Assembly (NCBI RefSeq): GCF_019933235.1
Contig: NZ_CP082945.1
Coordinates: forward strand, 2,604,001-2,668,000
DNA from: Streptomyces angustmyceticus
GTDB lineage: Bacteria > Actinomycetota > Actinomycetes > Streptomycetales > Streptomycetaceae
Length of the DNA stretch: 64,000 nt
Reading direction: 5' to 3'
Below, one piece after another: positions 58,501 to 64,000 of this stretch. Below the pieces are notes generated by a model, which saw only the letters and a list, made by a program, of their open reading frames with translations, made no database searches and was not told the DNA's origin. Positions within the stretch are counted from its first letter, which is position 1; each line of letters begins with the position of its first letter. Made by a program: the position numbers and the translations under genes.

Positions 58501-59368
58501 CTTCAACGTCTACGACTCGCTGCTGAGCGAGTACGCGGCGATGGGCTTCGAGTACGGCTACTCCCTGGCCCGCCCGGAGGCGTTGGTCATGTGGGAGGCG
58601 CAGTTCGGTGACTTCGTCAACGGCGCCCAGACCGTCGTCGACGAGTTCATCTCCTCGGCGGAGCAGAAGTGGGGCCAGACGTCCGGCGTCACCCTGCTGC
58701 TGCCGCACGGCTACGAGGGCCAGGGCCCGGACCACTCCTCGGCCCGGATCGAGCGCTTCCTGCAGCTGTGCGCGCAGAACAACATGACGGTCGCCGCGCC
58801 GACCCTGCCGTCGAACTACTTCCACCTGCTGCGCTGGCAGGTCCACAACCCGCACCACAAGCCGCTGGTCGTCTTCACCCCGAAGTCGATGCTGCGTCTG
58901 AAGGCCGCGGCGTCGAGCACGGAAGAGTTCACGACGGGCGGCTTCCGCCCCGTCATCGGCGACTCCACGGTCAAGCCCGAGGACGTCCGCAAGGTCATCT
59001 TCTGCTCCGGCAAGGTCTACTACGACCTGGAGGCCGAGCGCGAGAAGCGCGGCGCGAGCGACACCGCGATCGTCCGCATCGAGCGCCTCTACCCGCTTCC
59101 CGGCAAGGAGCTCCAGGCGGAGATCGCCAAGTTCCCGAACGCCGAGAAGTACCTGTGGACGCAGGAGGAGCCGGCGAACCAGGGTGCGTGGCCGTTCCTC
59201 GGCCTCAACCTGATCGACCACCTCGACCTGGCCGTCGGCGCCGATGTCCCGCACGGCGAGCGCCTGCGCCGCATCTCGCGGCCGCACTCCTCGTCGCCGG
59301 CCGTCGGCTCCGCCAAGCGCCACCAGGCGGAGCAGGCACAGCTGGTCGCGGAGGCCTTCGACGCCTGA
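55565..59368 (+). CDS. kgd: Multifunctional 2-oxoglutarate decarboxylase/dehydrogenase (E2-E1 fusion)
   Basis: 1267 aa. It combines an N-terminal E1 docking helix ([19 protein letters not shown]), an Ala/Pro/Lys-rich linker (~residues 45-135), an E2-type acyltransferase domain ending at [14 protein letters not shown], and the ThDP-dependent E1 domain ([38 protein letters not shown]). It feeds the TCA cycle and has the domain order of mycobacterial Kgd. The E2 part lacks a lipoyl domain, which is supplied by another protein. GTG 55565 ([10 protein letters not shown]) matches related proteins; longer upstream frames do not. Confidence 0.97.
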   Translation: MSLQSPNSSSISTDHEGQGKNPAAAFGPNEWLVDEIYQQYLQDPNSVDRAWWDFFADYKPGGATAPGQPAEGSPGASTGSAGAAGAAQPPAPAQSTPAPAAEPKPSAAAPATPAKPAASAPAPAKAAPAKPAAKAAAQKADGEVTAGPEFVTLRGPSAAVAKNMNASLELPTATSVRAVPVKLLFDNRIVINNHLKRARGGKVSFTHLIGYAMVQALKAMPAMNYSFAEKDGKPTLVKPDHVNLGLAIDLVKPNGERQLVVAAIKKAETLTFFEFWQAYEDIVRRARDNKLTMDDFTGVTASLTNPGGIGTVHSVPRLMPGQSMIMGVGAMDYPAEFQGTSQDALNKLGVSKVMTLTSTYDHRVIQGAASGEFLRVMSQLLLGEKDFFDDIFKSLRIPYEPIRWMRDIDASHDDDVTKAARVFELIHSYRVRGHVMADTDPLEYHQRKHPDLDITEHGLTLWDLEREFAVGGFSGKSMMKLRDILGVLRDSYCRTTGIEFMHIQDPQQRKWIQDRVERSHKSPEREEQLRILRRLNSAEAFETFLQTKYVGQKRFSLEGGESVIPLLDAVIDSAAESRLDEVVIGMAHRGRLNVLANIVGKSYAQIFREFEGNLDPKSMHGSGDVKYHLGAEGTFTGLDGEQITVSLTANPSHLEAVDPVVEGVARAKQDIINKGGTDFTVLPIQLHGDAAFAGQGVVAETLNMSQLRGYRTGGTVHVVINNQVGFTAAPESSRSSMYATDVARMIEAPIFHVNGDDPEAVVRVARLAFEFRQAFNKDVVIDLICYRRRGHNESDNPAFTQPLMYDLIDKKRSVRKLYTESLIGRGDITLEEAEQALQDFQGQLEKVFTEVRDATTTPAAPEVPQPKAEFPVYVDTAISQEVVKRIAESQVNIPERVTVHPRLLPQLQRRAAQVEDNTIDWGMGETLAIGSLLMEGTPVRLAGQDSRRGTFGQRHAVLIDRETGDDYTPLLYLSEDQARFNVYDSLLSEYAAMGFEYGYSLARPEALVMWEAQFGDFVNGAQTVVDEFISSAEQKWGQTSGVTLLLPHGYEGQGPDHSSARIERFLQLCAQNNMTVAAPTLPSNYFHLLRWQVHNPHHKPLVVFTPKSMLRLKAAASSTEEFTTGGFRPVIGDSTVKPEDVRKVIFCSGKVYYDLEAEREKRGASDTAIVRIERLYPLPGKELQAEIAKFPNAEKYLWTQEEPANQGAWPFLGLNLIDHLDLAVGADVPHGERLRRISRPHSSSPAVGSAKRHQAEQAQLVAEAFDA

Positions 59369-59402
59369 GGCGCCGAGGTGCCGGGGTGACCGGTGGAGAA
59401 CA

Positions 59403-59441
59403 GCGGAAGGGCCCGTCCCCGGTGGGGGCGGGCCCTTCCGC
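59403..59441. terminator. Bidirectional terminator after kgd
   Basis: GCGGAAGGGCCCG plus CCCC pairs with GGGGCGGGCCCTTCCGC (one bulged T), loop GGTG. It lies between convergent kgd and the TIR/NB-ARC/TPR gene. Confidence 0.8.
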
Positions 59442-59499
59442 GTGCCGGGGGCCGGGCGCCGTGGCGGCGCCCGCCGGACGCCGTCGCCGGACTCCGGTC

Positions 59500-62400
59500 C
59501 TAGACGGGCTGCGGTTCGAAGTCCCAGTACGGGCGGCGGCGGCGCCGGGCGGACAGGGTGTGCGGGTGCTCGGGGCCCAGCGTCTCGGAGAGCTGCCCGA
59601 TCGCCTCCTGCTCCAGCTTCGCCGCCTCCTGGCCACGGCGCAGCGCCCGCAGGTCCTCGGCGAGCGCCGTCTTCGCGGAGAGGGTCAGCGGATGGGTGTC
59701 GCCCAGCGCGGCCTTGGCGCGCGCGAGGGTGGCGCGGCCCAGTTCCACCGCCCCCTCCTCGTCGTCCACCCGGTTGCGGGCGGCGCCGGCGTTCAGCGCG
59801 CAGCCCAGCGTCCAGGGGTGGTCGGGACCCATCGCCTCGGTCATCCCGCCGAGCGCCCGGTCCGCGAGGGCCAGCGCCTCGGCGGAGTCCCCGAACTCGG
59901 CGCGGACCAGCCCGACGTTGCCGAGGGTGCCGACGGTGTAGGGGTGGCGTTCGCCGGCCAGGGCGCGGTAGCGCTCGGCGACCTCCTCGGCGAGGTCGCG
60001 GGCGTGCCCGAGGTCGCCGTGCTCCCGCAGGAAGGTGGCGTGGTCGGCGCGCACCATCAGCGTCTCGGGGTGGCGGGGCCCCTGCACCCGGCGGGAGCGC
60101 TCGACGAGGTCGGCGAGGAGCGCGGCGGCGCGGGCGGTGTCGCCGGAGCGGCGCAGGCACAGCGCGAGGTTGTGCTCGGCGCGCAGGGTCTGCGGGGTGT
60201 GCGCGCCCATCACCTGCAGGTGCAGCCGGGCGTTGAGTTCCTGGCCGGAGGTGGCGTCGCGGTAGCGGCCGAGCAGGCGCAGCGTACGGGCGTAGGCGGT
60301 GCCGGCGTTGAGGGTGAGGTGGTGGCGGGCGCGCAGTTCGCGCTCCCGGAACGCCAGCACCTCGCGGTGGGTGACCAGCGCTTCGTCGTAGCGTCCGAGC
60401 AGCGCCAGGACAGTGGCGAGGTTGTGCCGTGAGGAGAGGGTGCGGGGTGCCTCCGGGCCGAGCAGGGCGGCGTAGGTCCGCCAGACGGCGTCGAAGAGGT
60501 CGTAGGCCTGCCCGTACGCGCCCAGGGCGATCAGGGTGCCGGCCAGGCCGTCCTGGGCCCGCAGCAGGTCGGCGTCGGCGGGGTCCCGCTCGGCGGTGAG
60601 CTGGTCGACGACGGCGCTGCCGACCGCCTCGGCCTCGCGGTAGCGGCCGAGCCTGCGCAGCATGTTGGCGTGCTGGTGGGTGAGGACGAGCATGGTGCGC
60701 TGGGTGGCCGCGAGCCGGGTGCGCCAGCGGGACATGAACTGTTCGCACAGCCGCAGGCCCATGCGGTACTCGCCGCGGACCCGCAGGTATTCGACGCAGT
60801 TGAGCAGCAGCTGCTGGACCGCGGGCTCGGGGCTGTCGAGGACGCCGGCCGGCTCCAGGTGCGGGATGAGCGCGGCGTAGCGCTCCCAGTAGCGGGTGTC
60901 GGCGGGGTCCTGCGGGTCGGCGGTGACCAGCACCCGGCAGGCCGTCGCCGCCATCAGGTCGCGCTCGTCCTCGGTCATGTCGCTGCGCAGGAACCGGTGG
61001 TAGAGCCGGTGCATCAGCGCGGTCTCCACGGCCGGTTCGGCGTCCTGGGAGGCCTGGTAGTCGAGGCGTACGGCGGTGGACTCGGTCAGCCGGCGCAGCG
61101 CGGTGTTCCAGCTGATCGGCTCGGCGGCCAGGTCGGCGAGGTGTTCGGGCAGGTCGCCGCGGCGGGCCTGGGCGAGCATCGGGACGGGGATGGCGTCCGG
61201 GGCGAAGAACGCGAACAGCTTGAGGAGTTCGACCGCGGCGGGGCTGCGTTCGCGCAGGGTGTTGAGGGTTATGGCCCAGCTGGTCTGGAAGGCCATGGGG
61301 TAGTCGGAGGAGATGCGGATGCCGACCAGGCTGGGCTCGCCGCGGCGGATCAGCTCGATGTACTCCTTGGGCGACATCGGGTTGGCGTCCAGCCAGGCGG
61401 CGGTCTGGGCGAGCAGCAGCGGCAGGTCCTGGACGGCGTCGGAGAGCAGGTCGGCCTCCATCGGCGTCAGCCGCGGGGCGCGGCGCCGGGCGTAGGCGAC
61501 GCTCTCGACGCGGTCGAAGGGCAGCACCTCGATCTCCTGGGCGCTGCCGGAGCCCGACCAGTCGCGGGTGAGGGTGGTGATCAGGACGTGGCCGCGGCCG
61601 TCCGGCACCAGGTCCTCGATCTGCTCCATGTCGTCGGCGCTGTCGAAGACCAGCAGCCAGCGGCGGTAGGGGCGGCCGACGCGGAGCGCTTCGTGGACGG
61701 CGCGGATGCGGTCGCCCAGCTCCCGGCCGACGGGCAGGCCGAGCCGGGTGGCGAGTTCGGCGAGCTGTTCGCGGGCGGCGCCGCGGTTGGTGGCGCTGAT
61801 CCACCACACCACGTCGTAGTCGTTGCCGAAGCGGTGGGCGTACTCGGCGGCGATCTGGCTCTTGCCGACGCCGGAGGTGCCGTACAGCGCGATCCGGGTC
61901 TCCAGCGGCGGGCCCGCGCCCGCGCCGGAGCCGGCCAGCTTGCCGTGCAGTTCTTCCAGGACGCCGTCGCGGCCGGTGAAGCGGTTGTTGCGGCGCGGGA
62001 TGTTCCACACCTCGGGCGGGTTGTTCGGGAAGCGGGGCGCGCCGGGCGCCTCCTCGTCCACGGCCCGGCCCGCTCCCGCGATGCCGAGCCGCTGCAGCAC
62101 CCGGCGGTTGGCCTCCTGGGCGTCCAGGTCGCGCAGGTCGGCGGGGCGCAGCAGGGAGGCCGTGGCGGGCAGGGACTGGGTGGCCACGCTCACCGCGGCG
62201 AACCGGTCGGCGTGCGGGGAGACCACCTCGCGCAGGGCGGCCGTCCACTCCTCCTGCGTCTTGGGGCCCAGCCGGAAGTACCAGTCGTCCAGCACGATCA
62301 GCAGCCGGCCCTCGGCCTCCAGCAGCCCCGACAGCTCCTCCACCAGCGCGGTGTCCACCTGGGGGTCCCACCGCAGCAGGGTGGTGCCGTGGCCCTGCGC

Positions 62401-62511
62401 CTCCAGCTGGTGGGAGATCCACGCCGCCCAGGGCCGGGTGAAGCCGGCATAGCTGATGGTGATGTGTTCGCCGGAGCCGGTGGGACCGGAAAAGGTGGCC
62501 TGATCGACCAT
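59500..62511 (-). CDS. fxsT: TIR-like/NB-ARC/TPR STAND protein, FxsT type
   Basis: 1003 aa. N-terminal TIR-like domain (residues 16-120: ITISYAGFTRPWAAWISHQL, LLIVLDDWYF), linker with VWNIPRRNNRFTGRDG, NB-ARC ATPase (P-loop 211-218 GTSGVGKS; Walker B LLVFDSADD; GHVLITTLTR), then about 10 TPR-like repeats (for example HNLATVLALLGRYDEALVTH). This is the STAND layout of immune-type sensors and matches FxSxx-COOH system TPR proteins. It lies 111 nt downstream of the FxsB-type gene, same strand. ATG 62511 has AGGGAG 9 nt upstream; GTG 62586 is an alternative. The partner and effector are unknown. Confidence 0.85.
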   Translation of the reverse strand: MVDQATFSGPTGSGEHITISYAGFTRPWAAWISHQLEAQGHGTTLLRWDPQVDTALVEELSGLLEAEGRLLIVLDDWYFRLGPKTQEEWTAALREVVSPHADRFAAVSVATQSLPATASLLRPADLRDLDAQEANRRVLQRLGIAGAGRAVDEEAPGAPRFPNNPPEVWNIPRRNNRFTGRDGVLEELHGKLAGSGAGAGPPLETRIALYGTSGVGKSQIAAEYAHRFGNDYDVVWWISATNRGAAREQLAELATRLGLPVGRELGDRIRAVHEALRVGRPYRRWLLVFDSADDMEQIEDLVPDGRGHVLITTLTRDWSGSGSAQEIEVLPFDRVESVAYARRRAPRLTPMEADLLSDAVQDLPLLLAQTAAWLDANPMSPKEYIELIRRGEPSLVGIRISSDYPMAFQTSWAITLNTLRERSPAAVELLKLFAFFAPDAIPVPMLAQARRGDLPEHLADLAAEPISWNTALRRLTESTAVRLDYQASQDAEPAVETALMHRLYHRFLRSDMTEDERDLMAATACRVLVTADPQDPADTRYWERYAALIPHLEPAGVLDSPEPAVQQLLLNCVEYLRVRGEYRMGLRLCEQFMSRWRTRLAATQRTMLVLTHQHANMLRRLGRYREAEAVGSAVVDQLTAERDPADADLLRAQDGLAGTLIALGAYGQAYDLFDAVWRTYAALLGPEAPRTLSSRHNLATVLALLGRYDEALVTHREVLAFRERELRARHHLTLNAGTAYARTLRLLGRYRDATSGQELNARLHLQVMGAHTPQTLRAEHNLALCLRRSGDTARAAALLADLVERSRRVQGPRHPETLMVRADHATFLREHGDLGHARDLAEEVAERYRALAGERHPYTVGTLGNVGLVRAEFGDSAEALALADRALGGMTEAMGPDHPWTLGCALNAGAARNRVDDEEGAVELGRATLARAKAALGDTHPLTLSAKTALAEDLRALRRGQEAAKLEQEAIGQLSETLGPEHPHTLSARRRRRPYWDFEPQPV

Positions 62512-62622
62512 GCGACCGTCTCCCTGGGATGCGATGGTGCGCGCGTCGGAGGCTGGCTCATCGGGCACGCCCTGGCTCTTCGGCACGATAGCCCAAGTGT
62601 CCCCCCATATGACGACAGTGCG

Positions 62623-63825
62623 TCAGGTCAGCTCGGCGGCACCTCGGTTGAGGGCGACGGCGGCGTCCAGCCGGGCCGCGATGTGCCGTATCAGGCGTTC
62701 CAGGTCGGCGCAGTAGACGGACGGGTTGGTGAATCCGCCGGCGTCCGCGCGGTAGCGGTGGGCGTAGTTGCCGCCGCCGCACACCTCCACCAGGGCGCAG
62801 CCGCGGCACTGCGCGGCGAGGCCGTCCCGGCCGCTGCGGCGGGCGGCCATCCCGGGGTGGGCCAGGGCCTCGTCGAAGGTGTGGCGGAAGACGTCGAGGC
62901 CGGTGGCGGCGGCGCCCTCGTAGGCGGACTTGAGCGAGTCCACCTGTTCGATGGCGCCGTCGGTGTCGACGACCAGGGCGACGACGGGCGAGAGCCCGAC
63001 CGCCTCGCTGGAGCTGGGGCGGCCCAGCAGGAGGCCGAGGATCTCGGTGAACACCCGCACCCGGGGTCCGGGGCCGCCGTCCCACCACAGGTCGAAGACG
63101 GTGCACAGCCAGTCGCCGTACGGGGTGCGGCCGGCCTGCCCGGGGACGGCGGGGCGGGAGCGGCCGGCGGTGGTGGCCGGCGGCGGGCTGGTCCAGTTGG
63201 CGTGCGGGAGGAGGAAGTCGACCATCGGGGGGTCCAGGGCGCGCAGCGAGTCGTGGACCTCGGCGGGGTCGGCGGTGATGTCGACGGTGCACAGGATGCC
63301 GGCGAACACGTCGGGCCGGTCGCGGAGCAGGCGTGCGGCGCGGGAGACCGCGGGCCAGGAGGACCGCCCCGCGTGGTCGACACGGCGGCGGTTGAGGCCG
63401 GGGGTGCCGCCGTCCAGGCTGAGGCCGAGGCGGAACCCCGCGGCGGCGAGGGTGTCGATCGTCTCGGGGGTGAGCAGTGTCCCGTTGGTCTGGACGCCGA
63501 ACTCGGCGGTGCAGCCGGCGGGCAGCGCGGCGCGGATCGCGGCGGCCTGCTCCAGGAGCGGTCCGGGGCCGGTGAGCAGCGGCTCGCCGCCGTGCAGGTC
63601 GATCCGGACCTCGCGCAGCCCGTGGGTGCGGGCGTGTTCGGCGATGCGCAGGGCGGTCTGCCGGACGGTGGCGGCCGGGACGGCCGGCGGGCGGGCGCGC
63701 CAGCTGCGGTCGGGGCCGGTGTAGATGTAGCAGTAGGTGCAGGCGAGGTTGCAGCGGCTGTGGACCTTCAGGACGAACTGCCGGAAGGGCACCACCGGGG
63801 TCCGGCCGGTCTTCTCCCCCGCCAC
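62623..63825 (-). CDS. fxsB: FxsB-family cyclophane-forming radical SAM/SPASM peptide maturase
   Basis: 400 aa. The radical SAM cluster motif is C25-x3-C29-x2-C32 (VHSRCNLACTYCYIYTGP), followed by the SAM-binding LHGGEPLL. The C-terminal SPASM/twitch part has CRGCALVEVCGGG and NPSVYCADL, and the family-typical VFRHTFDEALAHPGMAAR. FxsB enzymes cross-link aromatic side chains to make cyclophanes in RiPP precursors that end in FxSxx. GTG 63825 is chosen because AGGGGG lies about 7 nt upstream; the open frame continues upstream to the window edge. Its precursor gene is not in the visible 175 nt upstream. Confidence 0.92.
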   Translation of the reverse strand: MAGEKTGRTPVVPFRQFVLKVHSRCNLACTYCYIYTGPDRSWRARPPAVPAATVRQTALRIAEHARTHGLREVRIDLHGGEPLLTGPGPLLEQAAAIRAALPAGCTAEFGVQTNGTLLTPETIDTLAAAGFRLGLSLDGGTPGLNRRRVDHAGRSSWPAVSRAARLLRDRPDVFAGILCTVDITADPAEVHDSLRALDPPMVDFLLPHANWTSPPPATTAGRSRPAVPGQAGRTPYGDWLCTVFDLWWDGGPGPRVRVFTEILGLLLGRPSSSEAVGLSPVVALVVDTDGAIEQVDSLKSAYEGAAATGLDVFRHTFDEALAHPGMAARRSGRDGLAAQCRGCALVEVCGGGNYAHRYRADAGGFTNPSVYCADLERLIRHIAARLDAAVALNRGAAELT

Positions 63826-64000
63826 GGCGTCGCCCCCTGCACTCGTCTGCCTGCGTCGAGGTGCGGGATCGACAGCTCCCGCCCGCTGACTGGTACATGG
63901 CTCGGCCCTCGGCCGAGGAACCAGATCCCTGAGGCAACTGGCCGGTTCCCTTGCACGTTTGCCCAAAAACCGCCGTTCTCGCCTGTCAATGCAAGGCTTT
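63826..64000 (-). promoter_or_regulatory. Upstream region of the FxsB gene (window edge)
   Basis: No short ORF ending in FxSxx exists in any minus-strand frame here. A TTGACA (minus, 63989-63984) could be a -35, but the -10 at the right distance (TTGGGC) is poor. The precursor gene, if present, should be beyond 64000. Confidence 0.3.

Noticed and set aside
55880..62422. A 2180-codon open frame on the minus strand
   Set aside because: It runs antisense to kgd and in another frame of the FxsT-type gene. It has no domain, no ribosome site and the Arg/Pro/Gly-rich composition of a GC-rich shadow frame.
63768..63989. A 73-codon minus-strand ORF upstream of fxsB as a possible precursor peptide
   Set aside because: It overlaps the start of fxsB, ends in SGSSS without the F-x-S-x-x pattern, and lacks a leader-like composition.

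Overview
The window is strongly GC-rich and reads as a chromosomal core segment of a Streptomyces or very close relative. The signs are a complete conservon (histidine kinase, roadblock, DUF742 and small GTPase in one operon), a Rho factor with a long Arg/Gly/Asp-rich insertion, a fused E2-E1 2-oxoglutarate decarboxylase/dehydrogenase of actinobacterial type, GTG/TTG starts with 4-nt overlaps, and many genes that appear to be leaderless.

Left part (1-22.3 kb, nearly all on the minus strand): the F-type ATP synthase operon reads atpI-B-E-F-H-A (atpA cut by the window edge) behind a Rex-like operator. It is followed by wecA, glyA, a low-molecular-weight phosphatase homologue with Ser at the nucleophile position, threonylcarbamoyl-AMP synthase, prmC, prfA, rpmE, an LCP ligase and rho. 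Next come the threonine/lysine genes thrB, thrC, hom and lysA, and an ArgS-related protein without a catalytic core. Translation accessory genes (tsaC-type, prmC, prfA, rpmE) and aspartate-family amino-acid genes form a housekeeping block.

Middle part (22.4-34.1 kb): a stand-alone response regulator; tRNA-Arg(CCG) with a strong terminator; a decayed, frameshifted RAMA/DUF4357-like fragment; a cytochrome P450 with less GC-biased codons; a 0.9-kb gene-poor stretch; a secreted SH3-like protein; a RodA/FtsW-PBP pair; an HD phosphohydrolase; an orphan ABC ATPase; a 166-bp MITE-like palindrome; and a divergent MarR/hydrolase pair.

Oxidative and signalling block (34.1-45.7 kb): two different diiron proteins are divergently transcribed (a ferritin-like oxidase and an AurF-like N-oxygenase homologue), followed by a TetR regulator and a small unknown protein. 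Convergent to these is a conservon operon (cvnABCD) with a styrene/indole-monooxygenase-like flavoprotein directly downstream. A PP2C-like protein and a MarR gene close the block.

Right part (45.9-64 kb): GH25 lysozyme, lon behind a HAIR (HspR) site, a pentapeptide-repeat protein, DUF1877, membrane proteins, a spermidine-synthase-like protein, a two-component system, and kgd. At the right edge on the minus strand is an FxsB-type cyclophane-forming radical SAM/SPASM maturase followed by a TIR/NB-ARC/TPR protein of the FxsT type. This looks like part of a RiPP system whose precursor gene would lie just beyond the window. It is the most exciting locus here.
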